A stretch of DNA of 64,000 bases, taken from Pseudomonas entomophila. Lineage in GTDB: Bacteria; Pseudomonadota; Gammaproteobacteria; Pseudomonadales; Pseudomonadaceae. Positions within the stretch are counted from its first letter, which is position 1. Each line of letters begins with the position of its first letter. The position numbers were made by a program, and so were the translations under genes. Below, piece after piece: positions 1 through 9,692 of this stretch. The notes under the pieces were generated by a model. That model saw only the letters and a program-made list of their open reading frames with translations. It ran no database searches and had not been told where the DNA came from. The DNA is taken from assembly GCF_023277925.1 (NCBI RefSeq), contig NZ_CP063832.1, positions 4,639,001 through 4,703,000 on the forward strand. Direction: 5' to 3'.

Positions 1-755
1 TCATCGAGGAACAGGGTGCCGCCGTTGGCAAATTCGAACTTGCCGATGCGGCGTTTCTGCGCACCGGTGAAGGCACCGGGCTCATGGCCGAACAACTCGC
101 TCTCGACCACCGACTCAGCCAGGGCGCCAGCGTTGATCGCCACGAACGGCCCGTCACGACGGCTCGAAAGATCATGCAAAGCGCGAGCTACCACCTCTTT
201 ACCGGCGCCGGTCTCGCCGAGGATCAGTACATCGGCCCGGGTCCCGGCGAGGGCGCCGATCTGCTCGCGCAGGCGTTGCATGCCCGGCGACTGGCCCACC
301 AGGCGCGTGGCCAGTTGCTGGCGGTCGCTCAGGGCCAGGCGCAGGCTGCGGTTGTCCAGCACCAGGCGGCGCAGGGCCAGGGCGCGGCGCACGCTGTCGA
401 GCAGGGCGTCGGTGGCGAAGGGTTTCTCGAGAAAGTCATAGGCGCCGGCGCGCATGGCCTGCACGGCCAGGGGCACGTCGCCGTGGCCGGTGATCAGCAG
501 CACCGGCAGCTCGCTGTCGCGAGCGTGCAGTTGTTCCAGCAATTGCAGGCCATCGATGCCAGGCATGCGGATATCGCTGACCACCACGCCCGGCCAGTCG
601 GCCTCGATGCGCGCGGCCAGGCCCTGGGCATCGGCCAATGGCACGACCTTGAGCCCGGCCAGGTCGAGGGTCTGGCTCAGGGCCTGGCGCAGGTGTGGGT
701 CGTCATCGACCAGGATCACCTGGGCACGGCTGTCGATCAGTGTCTCGGTGGTCAT
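1..755 (-). CDS. dctD: Sigma-54-dependent response regulator, DctD-like (3' end outside window)
   Basis: Response regulator and enhancer-binding activator paired with the downstream-listed sensor DctB; the family switches on C4-dicarboxylate uptake with sigma-54 RNA polymerase. About 251 N-terminal residues are in the window. The receiver domain covers roughly residues 10-125 with the phosphoacceptor aspartate at D61 (in [10 protein letters not shown]). The AAA+ domain starts near residue 150: Walker A GETGAGKE at 180-187 and the sigma-54-contacting loop GAFTGA at 227-232. The C-terminal helix-turn-helix lies beyond the window edge. Its ATG (755-753) overlaps the dctB stop as ATGA, so the two are translationally coupled. 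The family is certain; the C4-dicarboxylate assignment rests on the partner kinase, and no dctA transporter lies in the window. Confidence 0.85.
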   Translation of the reverse strand, partial: MTTETLIDSRAQVILVDDDPHLRQALSQTLDLAGLKVVPLADAQGLAARIEADWPGVVVSDIRMPGIDGLQLLEQLHARDSELPVLLITGHGDVPLAVQAMRAGAYDFLEKPFATDALLDSVRRALALRRLVLDNRSLRLALSDRQQLATRLVGQSPGMQRLREQIGALAGTRADVLILGETGAGKEVVARALHDLSSRRDGPFVAINAGALAESVVESELFGHEPGAFTGAQKRRIGKFEFANGGTLFLD

Positions 756-2575
756 GCCGAGGTGTCCTCCGAAGATTGCAGGTTGGCGCCGGGCTGGGCC
801 ATGCGCAGTTGCAGGGTCAGCAGGGCGCCGCCTTCCGGGTGGTTGGCCAGCAGCAGTTCGCCGCCCAGGGCGCGCATCAGGCTTTCGCAGATGGCCAGGC
901 CCAGGCCCAGGCCCTGGGTGCGGGTCTTGGTGGTGAAGAACGGCTCCTTGGCGTGCTCCAGCGCCTGGCGGCTGAAACCGGGGCCGTTGTCGCGGATGTA
1001 CAGGTAGACGCAGTCGTCCTGCCGTTCGGCACTCAGCCAGAGCTTGCGTGGGTTGGCTTTCTCGGTCAGGGCGTCGAGGGCGTTGGCCAGCAGGTTGCCC
1101 AGTACCTGGCGCAGGCGTGTTTCGCCCGCCTGCACCCACAGGGTGGCTTCTGGCAGGTCACGCACCAGCTCCACGGCCATGGCCCGGCGGCGCTTGGCCA
1201 GCAGCGCCAGGGCGTCGTCCAGCGCCGGTTGCAGGGCCACGCTTTCCGGGGCGTGGCGGTCGCGGCGGGCAAAGGCGCGCAGGTGGGCGATGATCGAGGC
1301 CATGCGCCCGGTCAGTTCACCGATCAGCTTGAGGTTGCCGCGCACGTCCTCGGTGCGCTGGTGGTCGAGCAGGATCTCGGCGTTCTCGGCGTAGCTGCGG
1401 ATCGCCGCCAACGGCTGGTTGAGTTCGTGGCTGATGCTCGCCGACATGGTGCCTAGCACCGACAGTTTGCCGGCCTGAACCAGCTCGTCCTGGGCGCGCA
1501 CCAGCTCCTGCTGGGTGTTCTCGCGCTCCAGCACCGCGCTTTTCAGCCGGGTGTTGAGGCCTTCGAGGTCGGCGGTGCGTTCTATCACGCGCTTTTCCAG
1601 CTCCTGGCGGGCACGGGCCTCGAAGTCGATGCGGTCGATGTAGTGACGGCGGCGTTGCATCACCAGGCCGGCCAGGAGCATGGCCACCAGCAGCGCGGCG
1701 CCGCCGATGGCCATGACGGTCTGCACCGAGCGGTCGACCAGCGTACGCGGCGCGAGGATGCTGACCTGCCAGCCGGTTTCCTTGATGTCGCGGGTCTGGA
1801 TCAGCCAGGCAGCCTGGTCGAGGGTCAATGGCTGCGGGGCCTGGGTCGGGTAGGGCTGGATGGCGATGATCGCCTGGCGCTCGGTTTCGGTCAGCTCGCG
1901 GGTGGCGCGGAAGCGCCAGTCCGGGCGCGAGGTGAGCACCACCACGCCGTTCTGGTCGGTCAGCAGCAACTGCTCGGGGGTGCGGCCCCAGAGGGTTTCG
2001 GTATGGTCGAGGTCGACCTTGACCACCAGCACGCCAATCACCCGCTCGCGGTCGCGCACCGCCGCGGCGAAAAAGTAGCCGCGCTTGGCCGAGGTGGTGC
2101 CCTGGCCGAAGAAGCGCCCCAGGTGGCCTTCCATTGCCTCGATGAAGTAGGGGCGGAAGGAGAAGTTGCGGCCGAGGAAGCTGTCTGGCTTGTCCCAGTT
2201 GGAGGCGGCCAGGGTGTTGCCGCTGACGTCCATCAGGTACATCACTTCGGCACCGGTCTGGTGGGTGATGTCCTTGAGCAGGCGGTTGGCGTTGGTCACC
2301 GCCTCGAGCTTGAACGGGTCGGCCAGCACACCACGCAGGGCCGGCAGGTCGCCGAGGATCTGTGGCAGGGTCTCGTAGCGGTGCAGGGTGCCGAGCAGGT
2401 TGGCCACGTAAAGGTCGAGGGTCTGGCGGTTCTGCGAGGCCAGTTCGTCCTGGTAGTAGCGTTCGGCGAGGTGGTGCAGCGGCCACAGCAGTGGCGCCAG
2501 GCACAGGGCCAGCAGCGCCAGGCTGCGCCAGCGGGGGCGGCGTGGAGGCGTGGGTCTTGGAATCATCGCGATCAT
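752..2575 (-). CDS. dctB: Sensor histidine kinase, DctB-like
   Basis: Membrane sensor kinase of 607 residues, the usual DctB length, expected to sense C4-dicarboxylates in the periplasm and phosphorylate DctD. An N-terminal membrane helix lies at about residues 16-33. A periplasmic PDC/Cache-type sensor region follows, then a second helix at about 285-305 and a coiled-coil linker. The HisKA box holds the phosphoacceptor H383 in [13 protein letters not shown]; the HATPase domain has an N box ([12 protein letters not shown]) and G boxes ([14 protein letters not shown]). The start is uncertain: ATG 2575 forms the base of a 10-bp hairpin and has no Shine-Dalgarno sequence. A second in-frame ATG lies three codons downstream. 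rfbD ends 30 bases upstream on the same strand, so read-through from the sugar operon is possible. Confidence 0.85.
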   Translation of the reverse strand: MIAMIPRPTPPRRPRWRSLALLALCLAPLLWPLHHLAERYYQDELASQNRQTLDLYVANLLGTLHRYETLPQILGDLPALRGVLADPFKLEAVTNANRLLKDITHQTGAEVMYLMDVSGNTLAASNWDKPDSFLGRNFSFRPYFIEAMEGHLGRFFGQGTTSAKRGYFFAAAVRDRERVIGVLVVKVDLDHTETLWGRTPEQLLLTDQNGVVVLTSRPDWRFRATRELTETERQAIIAIQPYPTQAPQPLTLDQAAWLIQTRDIKETGWQVSILAPRTLVDRSVQTVMAIGGAALLVAMLLAGLVMQRRRHYIDRIDFEARARQELEKRVIERTADLEGLNTRLKSAVLERENTQQELVRAQDELVQAGKLSVLGTMSASISHELNQPLAAIRSYAENAEILLDHQRTEDVRGNLKLIGELTGRMASIIAHLRAFARRDRHAPESVALQPALDDALALLAKRRRAMAVELVRDLPEATLWVQAGETRLRQVLGNLLANALDALTEKANPRKLWLSAERQDDCVYLYIRDNGPGFSRQALEHAKEPFFTTKTRTQGLGLGLAICESLMRALGGELLLANHPEGGALLTLQLRMAQPGANLQSSEDTSA

Positions 2576-2598
2576 TGCGCCAGAAAAGTCTGGCGCAA
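2575..2598. repeat. Perfect 10-bp inverted repeat between rfbD and dctB
   Basis: Arms TTGCGCCAGA (2575-2584) and TCTGGCGCAA (2589-2598) flank a 4-base loop. The palindrome sits just after the rfbD stop and ends on the first base of the annotated dctB start codon. There is no T-run after it on the minus strand, so it is not a typical intrinsic terminator. It could be an operator, or an RNA hairpin that limits dctB translation or stabilises the rfb mRNA end. Confidence 0.7.
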
Positions 2599-2605
2599 TT
2601 ATGCG

Positions 2606-3466
2606 CTACTTCAGGCAGTCGATCAGCGCTTCATGCCAATGTGGTTGGCTGACCTGCCATTCCCGGGCGAGGCGCGAGCAGTCCAGGCGTGAATTGAGCG
2701 GGCGCCGGGCCGGCGTCGGGTACTCGCTGGACGGGATCGGCAGCAGCTCGGCGCAGGGCAGGCCCCGTGCCTTGAGCTGCTCGCCGATCGCCTGGGCGAA
2801 GCCGAACCAGGAGGTCTCGCCTTGGGCGGTCAGGTGGTAGGTGCCCCAGGCACCGGCCTGGTCTTGCTGCCAACGCTCGACCAGCGCGCGGGTGCTGGCG
2901 GCGATGGTGGCGGCCCAGGTGGGCGCGCCGATCTGGTCGTCCACCACCTTCAGCTGTGGCCGCTCCTGCAACAGCTTCTGCATGGTCAGCAGGAAGTTGC
3001 GCCCATGCCGCGAATACACCCAGCTGGTGCGCAGGATCAGGTGCTGTCCGCCGACCGCGGCGATCACCTGCTCCCCTGCCAGCTTGCTGCTGCCATAGAC
3101 ACCCAGGGGGTTGGTCGCGTCATCTTCGGTGTAAGGCGTGGCCTTGCCGCCGTCAAACACATAGTCGGTGGAATAGTGGATCAGCGGCACGCCAAGACGC
3201 GCGGCTTCTTCAGCGAGCACGCGCGGGGCTTGGGCGTTGATGGCGAAGGCCAGCTCCGGTTCGCTTTCGGCCTGGTCGACCGCCGTGTGGGCGGCGGCGT
3301 TGATGATCAGGTCGGGTTTCAGCTGGCGCAGCGGTTCGCGCAAGGCTTCCGGCCGGGCGAGGTCGAGCCGGTCGCGGCCAAGCGCCAGCACCTCGCCCAG
3401 GCCGTCCAGCGCGCCTTGCAGGGCTTGGGCGACCTGGCCATTTTGGCCACAGACGAGCATCTTCAT
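2606..3466 (-). CDS. rfbD: dTDP-4-dehydrorhamnose reductase
   Basis: Last step of dTDP-L-rhamnose synthesis: NAD(P)H-dependent reduction of dTDP-4-dehydro-L-rhamnose. 286 residues, normal for RmlD. The N-terminal Rossmann motif is CGQNGQVAQAL. The short-chain dehydrogenase catalytic pair is in YGSSKLAGE, and THYSTDYVF-like text (IHYSTDYVFDG) is typical of the family. I chose ATG 3466 because it overlaps the rfbC stop as ATGA; an in-frame extension to 3544 would run into rfbC. It is the last gene of the sugar operon, 30 bases before dctB. Confidence 0.95.
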   Translation of the reverse strand: MKMLVCGQNGQVAQALQGALDGLGEVLALGRDRLDLARPEALREPLRQLKPDLIINAAAHTAVDQAESEPELAFAINAQAPRVLAEEAARLGVPLIHYSTDYVFDGGKATPYTEDDATNPLGVYGSSKLAGEQVIAAVGGQHLILRTSWVYSRHGRNFLLTMQKLLQERPQLKVVDDQIGAPTWAATIAASTRALVERWQQDQAGAWGTYHLTAQGETSWFGFAQAIGEQLKARGLPCAELLPIPSSEYPTPARRPLNSRLDCSRLAREWQVSQPHWHEALIDCLK

Positions 3467-4008
3467 GGGAACAGCTCGGCATCGCGCAACAATGCGCCGG
3501 CCTGGTCCTTGGTCGACAGGATCGGCGCGGCCTCGAGCCCCCATTCGATGGCAAGCTCAGGGTCGTCCCAGCGGATGCAGCGCTCGGCCTTGGGGTTGTA
3601 GTAGTCGGTCGTCTTGTAGAGGAAGTCGGCCGTTTCACTCAGCACCAGGAAACCATGGGCAAACCCCGGCGGGATCCAGAACTGCGTATGATCCTTGGCG
3701 CTGAGGCGCGTGGCGACCCACTTGCCGAAGGTCTTCGAGCTGCGCCGGATGTCCACGGCCACGTCGAGCACTTCGCCCTGGACAACCCGCACCAGTTTCC
3801 CCTGCGGGTTGTCGATCTGGTAGTGCAGGCCTCGCAGCACGCCGCGTTGCGAGCGGGAGTGGTTGTCCTGCACGAAGGCTGCCTCGAAGCCGGCTTTTTC
3901 AGCGAACTCGCGGGCGTTGAAGCTTTCGAAGAAGAAGCCGCGGTCATCACCGAACACTTTCGGCTCGATGATCAGGACTTCGGGTATGGCGGTCTTGACG
4001 ATATTCAT
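3463..4008 (-). CDS. rfbC: dTDP-4-dehydrorhamnose 3,5-epimerase
   Basis: Double epimerisation of dTDP-4-keto-6-deoxy-D-glucose at C3 and C5 to the L-lyxo sugar on the way to dTDP-L-rhamnose. 181 residues, the full RmlC cupin length. Typical motifs are [10 protein letters not shown] near the N-terminus, [18 protein letters not shown] carrying the catalytic histidine, and [14 protein letters not shown]. The start overlaps the rfbA stop and the stop overlaps the rfbD start, both as ATGA. Confidence 0.96.
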   Translation of the reverse strand: MNIVKTAIPEVLIIEPKVFGDDRGFFFESFNAREFAEKAGFEAAFVQDNHSRSQRGVLRGLHYQIDNPQGKLVRVVQGEVLDVAVDIRRSSKTFGKWVATRLSAKDHTQFWIPPGFAHGFLVLSETADFLYKTTDYYNPKAERCIRWDDPELAIEWGLEAAPILSTKDQAGALLRDAELFP

Positions 4009-4880
4009 GGGGTCTCTTCAGCCAACTTTTGCAAGTACTGGCCATATCCTGTCTTTTTCAACTCCGCGGCCTTGGCCAGAAGGCTGTCGCGGCCGATCCA
4101 TCCTTTCTGGAAGGCGATCTCCTCAAGGCAGGCCACTTTCAGGCCTTGGCGATTCTCGATGGTCTGCACGTACTGCGCCGCTTCCAGCAGGCTTTCGTGG
4201 GTCCCGGTGTCGAGCCAGGCGAAGCCGCGGCCGAAGCGCTCGACACGCAGGTCGCCACGCTTGAGGTAGGCATTGTTGACGTCGGTGATCTCCAGCTCGC
4301 CACGGGCGGAGGGACGAATATCCTTGGCGATCTTCACCACATCGTTGTCGTAGAAATACAGGCCGGTCACGGCGTAGCTGGATTTCGGCTGCGCGGGCTT
4401 CTCCTCGATCGACAACGCGCGGCCCTGCGCGTCGTACTCGACCACGCCGAAACGCTCCGGGTCCTTGACCCAGTAGCCGAACACGGTGGCGCCCGAGGGG
4501 TGCTTGACCGCTCGCTGCAGTTGTTCGCCGAAACCTTGGCCATGGAAGATGTTGTCGCCGAGGATCAGGCACACCGAATCGTCGCCGATGAACTGCTCGC
4601 CGATCAGGAACGCCTGAGCCAGGCCATCAGGTGAGGGCTGCTCGGCGTAGCTGATATTGATGCCGAACTGGCTGCCGTCGCCGAACAGCTGGCGGTACTG
4701 CGGCAGGTCACGGGGCGTCGAGATCAGCAGGATGTCGCGGATCCCGGCCAGCATCAGCACCGAGATCGGGTAGTAGATCATCGGTTTGTCGTAGATCGGC
4801 AGCAGTTGCTTCGATACACCGAGGGTGATCGGGTGCAGGCGGGTGCCGGATCCACCGGCCAGGACAATACCTTTAGTCAT
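4005..4880 (-). CDS. rfbA: Glucose-1-phosphate thymidylyltransferase
   Basis: Makes dTDP-glucose from dTTP and glucose-1-phosphate, the entry step for every dTDP-sugar in this operon. 291 residues, as in RmlA. The nucleotide-binding signature [13 protein letters not shown] is at residues 6-18, followed by [30 protein letters not shown] and [13 protein letters not shown] are also family text. Start ATG 4880 is chosen over an upstream in-frame ATG (4952) because it overlaps the rfbB stop as ATGA and begins at the conserved [10 protein letters not shown]. Confidence 0.96.
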   Translation of the reverse strand: MTKGIVLAGGSGTRLHPITLGVSKQLLPIYDKPMIYYPISVLMLAGIRDILLISTPRDLPQYRQLFGDGSQFGINISYAEQPSPDGLAQAFLIGEQFIGDDSVCLILGDNIFHGQGFGEQLQRAVKHPSGATVFGYWVKDPERFGVVEYDAQGRALSIEEKPAQPKSSYAVTGLYFYDNDVVKIAKDIRPSARGELEITDVNNAYLKRGDLRVERFGRGFAWLDTGTHESLLEAAQYVQTIENRQGLKVACLEEIAFQKGWIGRDSLLAKAAELKKTGYGQYLQKLAEETP

Positions 4881-5962
4881 GCGATCAGGTCCTTGAAGTC
4901 GGAGTTGCCCAGACGCTCGCCCTGGTAGCTGCCATCCTGAACATGTTTGCACCAGTCTAGGTTAGCGAGGTACCACTGGACGGTCTTGCGCAGCCCTGTG
5001 AAGAAAGTTTCATCCGGTTTCCAGCCTAGCTCGTGTTCGATCTTGCTGGCATCGATGGCGTAGCGCTGGTCGTGGCCGGGGCGGTCCTGGACGAAGGTGA
5101 TCAGGTCGACGTAGCGGGCCACGCCGGCCGGGCGGCGGTCGGGGGCGAGCTCTTCGAGCAAGTCGCAGAGGGTGTGCACCACGTCGAGGTTCTTCTGCTC
5201 GTTGTGGCCGCCGATGTTGTAGGTTTCGCCGACCTTGCCGGTGGTCACCACTGTCAGCAGGGCGCGGGCGTGGTCCTCGACGTACAGCCAGTCGCGTACC
5301 TGCTGGCCGTTGCCGTAGACAGGCAGCGGTTTGCCGGCCAGGGCGTTGAGGATCATCAGCGGGATCAGCTTCTCGGGGAAGTGATACGGGCCGTAGTTGT
5401 TCGAGCAGTTGGTGATCAGCACCGGCAGGCCGTAGGTGCGATGCCAGGCGCGGACCAGATGGTCCGAGGCCGCCTTGCTGGCCGAGTAGGGTGAGCTCGG
5501 TGCGTAGGGGGTGGTCTCGGTGAACAGGTCGTCGACGCCGTGCAGGTCGCCGTAGACCTCGTCGGTGGAGATGTGGTGGAAGCGGAACGCCGCGCGAGCG
5601 TCGGTGGGCAGGCCGTTCCACCAGGCACGGGTGGCCTCCAGCAGGGCATAGGTGCCGACGATGTTGGTGTGGATGAACGCGGCCGGGCCGTCGATGGAGC
5701 GGTCGACGTGGGACTCGGCGGCCAGGTGCATGATGGCCTGTGGCTGGAAGCGTTCGAGCAGGGCGCTGACCGTGGGCTGGTCGGCGATGTCGGCCTGGAC
5801 GAACTCATAGCGGCTGTTGCTGGCGATGCCTTGCAGCGACTCCAGGTTGCCCGCGTAGGTCAGCTTGTCGAGGTTGAGGACTTCGTGCTCGGTGTTGTCG
5901 ATCAGGTGGCGGACCAGTGCCGACCCGATGAAGCCGGCGCCGCCAGTGACGAGAATGCGCAT
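4877..5962 (-). CDS. rfbB: dTDP-glucose 4,6-dehydratase
   Basis: NAD-dependent extended SDR that converts dTDP-glucose to dTDP-4-keto-6-deoxyglucose, the branch point between the rhamnose genes downstream and the aminotransferase upstream. 361 residues. Rossmann motif [14 protein letters not shown] at 7-20; substrate and catalytic text [11 protein letters not shown] and [15 protein letters not shown] (YxxxK); [17 protein letters not shown] is diagnostic of RmlB. ATG 5962 is preceded by an AGGGA ribosome-binding site. A 62-base gap separates it from wecE, the only sizeable gap between the first and last gene of the operon. Confidence 0.96.
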   Translation of the reverse strand: MRILVTGGAGFIGSALVRHLIDNTEHEVLNLDKLTYAGNLESLQGIASNSRYEFVQADIADQPTVSALLERFQPQAIMHLAAESHVDRSIDGPAAFIHTNIVGTYALLEATRAWWNGLPTDARAAFRFHHISTDEVYGDLHGVDDLFTETTPYAPSSPYSASKAASDHLVRAWHRTYGLPVLITNCSNNYGPYHFPEKLIPLMILNALAGKPLPVYGNGQQVRDWLYVEDHARALLTVVTTGKVGETYNIGGHNEQKNLDVVHTLCDLLEELAPDRRPAGVARYVDLITFVQDRPGHDQRYAIDASKIEHELGWKPDETFFTGLRKTVQWYLANLDWCKHVQDGSYQGERLGNSDFKDLIA

Positions 5963-6024
5963 GTGTTGTGTCCCTGCAGCTAGTCGATTTAAGAGGTGTG
6001 GCGTGGTGCTGCCGTCGGCCAGGC

Positions 6025-7170
6025 TCAACGGCGCGTCAGCGCCCGGCCAAGGGTGTCGACCACGCGGTCCTGCTGGGCAGGCTTGAGCCCGCACCACAAG
6101 GGCAGGCGCACCAGGCGCTCGGACAGGCTGTCGGTCTGCTGCATCGAACCATGCACACGGCCGTAGCGCTCGCCTGCTGGCGACGAGTGTAGCGGCACGT
6201 AGTGGAACACGGCGTAGATCTCTTCGGCGCGCAGGGCCTTGATCACCGCCTGGCGGTCCACGCCTGGCGCCAGCAGCACATGGTACATGTGCGCGTTGTG
6301 CTGGCAGTCGGCGGGCACGATCGGGCGTCGCAGCAGGCCTTGGGCCTCGAGCTCGGCCAGGGTGTCGTGATAGTGGTCCCAGCTGGCCAGGCGCTGGTCG
6401 GTGATGGTACGGGCTTCCTGCAACTGGGCCCAGAGGAAGGCGGCGATCAGTTCGCCCGGCAGGAACGACGAGCCCACTTCCTGCCAGGTGTACTTGTCCA
6501 CCTGGCCTCGGAAGAAGCGGCTGCGGTCGGTACCTTTCTCACGGATGATCTCGGCGCGCAGCACCAGCTCCGGGTCGTTGACCAGCAACGCGCCACCTTC
6601 GCCGGAGATCACATTCTTGGTTTCATGGAAGCTGAACGCCCCCAGGTCGCCGATGCTGCCCAGGGCACGGCCCTTGTAGCTCGACATCACGCCTTGGGCG
6701 GCGTCTTCGACGACCCGCAGGCCATGTTTGCGGGCGATGGCCATGATGGTGTCCATCTCGCAAGCAACGCCGGCGTAGTGGACCACCGCGATGGCCTTGG
6801 TGCGCGGGGTGATCGCCGCCTCGATGAGTGTTTCGTCGAGGTTGAGGGTGTCCTCGCGGATATCGACGAACACCGGTATCGCGCCGCGCAGGACAAAGGC
6901 GTTGGCGGTGGAGACGAAGGTGTAGGACGGCATGATCACTTCATCGCCCGGCTGCAGGTCGAGCAGCAGCGCGGACATCTCCAGCGCGGCGGTGCAGGAG
7001 TGGGTCAGCAGGGCCTTGCCGCAACCGGTGCGCTCTTCCAGCCAGGCATGGCAGCGCTTGGTGAAGGGGCCGTCACCGGCGAGCATGTGGCCGAAGTTGG
7101 CCTCGGCGATGTAGTGGAACTCCTTGCCGGTCATGTGCGGGCGATTGAAGGGGATCTGGTCGTGGCTCAT
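6025..7170 (-). CDS. wecE: dTDP-4-amino-4,6-dideoxygalactose transaminase (WecE/RffA type)
   Basis: PLP enzyme of the DegT/DnrJ/EryC1 sugar aminotransferase family. WecE transfers an amino group from glutamate to dTDP-4-keto-6-deoxyglucose, giving dTDP-Fuc4N. 381 residues, close to WecE. N-terminal [12 protein letters not shown] and [16 protein letters not shown] match WecE text; the PLP lysine is K185 in [16 protein letters not shown]. The RfbA and RfbB products encoded downstream supply its substrate. No acetyltransferase (WecD) or Fuc4NAc transferase (WecF) is nearby, so the fate of the amino sugar is unclear. The start overlaps the phosphoesterase stop as ATGA. Confidence 0.88.
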   Translation of the reverse strand: MSHDQIPFNRPHMTGKEFHYIAEANFGHMLAGDGPFTKRCHAWLEERTGCGKALLTHSCTAALEMSALLLDLQPGDEVIMPSYTFVSTANAFVLRGAIPVFVDIREDTLNLDETLIEAAITPRTKAIAVVHYAGVACEMDTIMAIARKHGLRVVEDAAQGVMSSYKGRALGSIGDLGAFSFHETKNVISGEGGALLVNDPELVLRAEIIREKGTDRSRFFRGQVDKYTWQEVGSSFLPGELIAAFLWAQLQEARTITDQRLASWDHYHDTLAELEAQGLLRRPIVPADCQHNAHMYHVLLAPGVDRQAVIKALRAEEIYAVFHYVPLHSSPAGERYGRVHGSMQQTDSLSERLVRLPLWCGLKPAQQDRVVDTLGRALTRR

Positions 7171-7886
7171 GGGCGGTTACCTGCGGGAGCGAGGGGCGCC
7201 TGGTCGCTGCGGATCGCACTGATGCGGCCGCCGATCTGGGTGCCCTTGGCAAGGTTGTCGTAGAAGTAGTCGGTGAAGCCGGCCTGGGCCATGGCGCGCT
7301 GGGCGGCTGCAATGTCGTAGGCGATGCGATGCAGGGTGAAGGCCTGGCCGTCCCAGGTGGCGAACGCCGCGCGCGGGTCGCCGTCGCGCGGTTGGCCCAC
7401 GGAGCCGGGGTTGCACCAGGTCTTGCCGTTGCCGTGCCAGAGGTACTGCACATGGCTGTGGCCAGAGGCGAAGAAGCGCCCCGGGCGTTCGGCGAAATAA
7501 GCGTCGGAGGGCTCCAGGTATTCATCGAGCGGGTCGTTCCAGCCGCCGTGGATCAACGCCAGGCCATGCAGGTTGGCGCGCTCGGGCAGGCTTTCGAGCC
7601 AGGCGCGGTTCGCCGCGCTGATCACCTTGTGCTGGTAGTCGAGGCAGGCGTTGGCGCTGTTCGAGCGGGGGCAGGGCTCGCGGCGGGCGATGTAGGCATC
7701 GTGGTTGCCCAGCAGCGAGAAGATGCCACGCGCGCGCAGGGCGTCGCAGCAGGCGTTGATCTCGCTGTAGTAGCCGGCGGTGTCACCCAGGCAGACGATC
7801 TCGTCCACGCCCAGCCGGTCGAGCTCGGCGAGCACGGCGGACAGCGCGGCATAGTTGCCGTGGATATCAGAAATGATCCCGATCAT
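7167..7886 (-). CDS. Calcineurin-like metallophosphoesterase
   Basis: Small cytoplasmic metallophosphoesterase of 239 residues in the YfcE/MJ0936-like group. The dimetal motifs are complete: SDIHGN (D7, H9), CLGD (D35), LLGNHD (N61-D63), ALIHGG and SGHSHVQ. There is no signal peptide. Members hydrolyse phosphodiesters or phosphomonoesters, but substrates vary and cannot be read from sequence. Its place inside a sugar-nucleotide operon, overlapping the ATP-grasp gene by 20 bases and wecE by 4, suggests it removes a phosphate or splits a diester during glycan or metabolite assembly; that is inference. Confidence 0.85.
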   Translation of the reverse strand: MIGIISDIHGNYAALSAVLAELDRLGVDEIVCLGDTAGYYSEINACCDALRARGIFSLLGNHDAYIARREPCPRSNSANACLDYQHKVISAANRAWLESLPERANLHGLALIHGGWNDPLDEYLEPSDAYFAERPGRFFASGHSHVQYLWHGNGKTWCNPGSVGQPRDGDPRAAFATWDGQAFTLHRIAYDIAAAQRAMAQAGFTDYFYDNLAKGTQIGGRISAIRSDQAPLAPAGNRP

Positions 7887-8844
7887 GAACCACGTAGTCC
7901 TCGATGTAGCGCACGGCGAAGCCCGGGCGGATAGCCGGCTGCGTTGGCGTCTCGCCCTTCAGGTACCAGGCCAGGCACATGGCCGCCTCGTTGTAGCCGA
8001 ACGCAGTGCGGATGGAACTGGTGGAGGAAATACGTGGGTTGATCTCCAACAGCTTCCAGGTACCGTCCGCCGCGCGCCGGAACTGCAGGTTGGTCGGGCC
8101 GACCGGCTTGAAGTGGCGGCACAGACGGGCGACCACGGCGTCCAGGGTCGGCTCGTGGCGCACCCAGGCCTTGGCGGTGGAACCGTCCGAGGCCAGGCTG
8201 CGCTGGAAAGTGATCGAGGCACAGGCCGCGCCACGGCCATCGCCGAACACCGCTACGGTGTATTCCTGGTTGGCGCTGCCGATGATCGGCTGGGCCATCA
8301 GCACCTCGCCCAGCAGTGGCGCCCAGGGGGTGAAATCAGCTTCCTCGCGCACCCAGACCAGGCCTTTGGAGGCGTAGCTGCGGCGAGGCTTGAGCAGGAA
8401 CGGCAGGCCGAGCTCGGCGCTCAGCGAGGCAAAGTCACCGGCCAGGTGGCTGGGGATGCGACTGTCGTCCTTGACGGCCAGCAAGGCCTGGTCCATGGCG
8501 TACTTGTCGCGGGTCAGCGCGATCAGACGAGTGTCGTTGAGCACGACGCGGCAGCGGCTGCCAGCGAGCAGGTCGCGGTGTGCGTCGAGCCAGTGCACAT
8601 CCTGTTCGATGCCGGGAATCAGCAGGTCGACCTGAAAACGTTCGATCACATCCAGCAGCCAGGTTGCATATTCCGGTGCGGCGGTCAGTGGGGCTTGCAG
8701 GAAGTGATCGCTCCAGGCCTGGCCGACCGCGTCGGCGTAGATGTCGGTGCCCACCAATGTCGCGCCGGGGGCGACGGCGCGCAGCGACTTGAGCAGCCCG
8801 TAGCCCATGATCGCGCCGACGCCGGTGACCAGAATGGTGCTCAT
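7867..8844 (-). CDS. ATP-grasp family ligase (carbamoyl-phosphate-synthase-like fold)
   Basis: 325 residues. The N-terminal Rossmann-like preATP-grasp region begins ILVTGVGAIMGYGLLKSL. The ATP-grasp core has LLKPRRSYASKGLVWV as the nucleotide-binding loop and LEINPRISSTSSIRTA as the metal-binding E-x-N-x-R motif. Such stand-alone proteins join a carboxylate to an amine through an acyl-phosphate. In this operon an obvious candidate amine is the dTDP-amino sugar from WecE, which would yield an aminoacyl or acyl sugar, but nothing in the sequence fixes the substrates. The start overlaps the epimerase stop (ATGA) and the end overlaps the phosphoesterase start by 20 bases. Confidence 0.8.
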   Translation of the reverse strand: MSTILVTGVGAIMGYGLLKSLRAVAPGATLVGTDIYADAVGQAWSDHFLQAPLTAAPEYATWLLDVIERFQVDLLIPGIEQDVHWLDAHRDLLAGSRCRVVLNDTRLIALTRDKYAMDQALLAVKDDSRIPSHLAGDFASLSAELGLPFLLKPRRSYASKGLVWVREEADFTPWAPLLGEVLMAQPIIGSANQEYTVAVFGDGRGAACASITFQRSLASDGSTAKAWVRHEPTLDAVVARLCRHFKPVGPTNLQFRRAADGTWKLLEINPRISSTSSIRTAFGYNEAAMCLAWYLKGETPTQPAIRPGFAVRYIEDYVVHDRDHF

Positions 8845-9692
8845 TGGTGGTTCTCCTGGTGCTGCTTGAGCCGGGTCAGGCCCGTGTGCAGGTCGATGGC
8901 CGGCCAGTAGCCGATACGTTGGTAGAGGGCCTCGCAGCCACTGGCCATGGGCAGGTCCGGCAGGTCCGGCTTGCTGGCGTCGAAGCTGATTCGCTCTGGC
9001 GTGGCGAACACCTCGAACGCCGTCCGGGCGATCTGCGACAGGCGAAGGTCCTCGGGGTGGGCGCAGGTGAAGGTGCCGGTGACGCGCTGGGCGGCGATGC
9101 GGGTGCAGATTTCACCCAGGTCGTCGAGGTGCAGGTAGTTGCGCCGGGCGTCGAGCGTGCCGTGGAACGGCTGGGGCCGGCCCGCGCGGGCGTTGTCGGC
9201 AATGGCGTACAGCAGCGGTTGGTGGCGTCGGCAACGGGCCTGGCTGTCATACACCTGCGACAAGCGCAGCACGGTCAGTTCCAGGCCTTGCTGGGCACAG
9301 AACAGCGCCGCGACTTCCTCGGCGTGGCGTTTGGACAGGCTGTAGGCGCCGTAGTAGCGGTCGCCGGGTTGGTACAGCACCGACAACGACGACAGCAGGA
9401 TCACCTGGCGTGCGCCACAGTGCTGGGCCAGGCGGCAGGCGGCGAGGGTGCCGACGCTGTTGACCCGTTCAGCGCGCACCAGGTCGTCCGCGCTCGGGCC
9501 ACCGAAATCGGCGGCGGCCAGCACGACCAGGTCGAAGCGTTCGTCGACTTGCACAGGCGTTTGCCAATCGCTCAGGTCGAACGCAATGTCCGCCTCGCGG
9601 CGCCCGGCGAAGCGCACCTCGCCCAGCTGCGCCAAGGCCTGGCCCAGGGCTCGGCCAAGGGTCGAGGTGCTGCCGATCACCAGGCTGCGCAT
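8841..9692 (-). CDS. NAD(P)-dependent sugar epimerase/reductase
   Basis: 283-residue extended SDR. N-terminal dinucleotide-binding text VIGSTSTLGRALGQAL; catalytic YxxxK in YGAYSLSKRHAEEV; later RNYLHLDDLGEICTRI, typical of nucleotide-sugar epimerases and reductases. It is shorter than RfbB or GalE and may be a 4-keto reductase or epimerase; the substrate is not identifiable. A longer in-frame reading to 10307 overlaps the methyltransferase in another frame and is not real. I used ATG 9692, whose A is shared with the TGA of the gene before it (TGATG). Confidence 0.82.
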   Translation of the reverse strand: MRSLVIGSTSTLGRALGQALAQLGEVRFAGRREADIAFDLSDWQTPVQVDERFDLVVLAAADFGGPSADDLVRAERVNSVGTLAACRLAQHCGARQVILLSSLSVLYQPGDRYYGAYSLSKRHAEEVAALFCAQQGLELTVLRLSQVYDSQARCRRHQPLLYAIADNARAGRPQPFHGTLDARRNYLHLDDLGEICTRIAAQRVTGTFTCAHPEDLRLSQIARTAFEVFATPERISFDASKPDLPDLPMASGCEALYQRIGYWPAIDLHTGLTRLKQHQENHQ

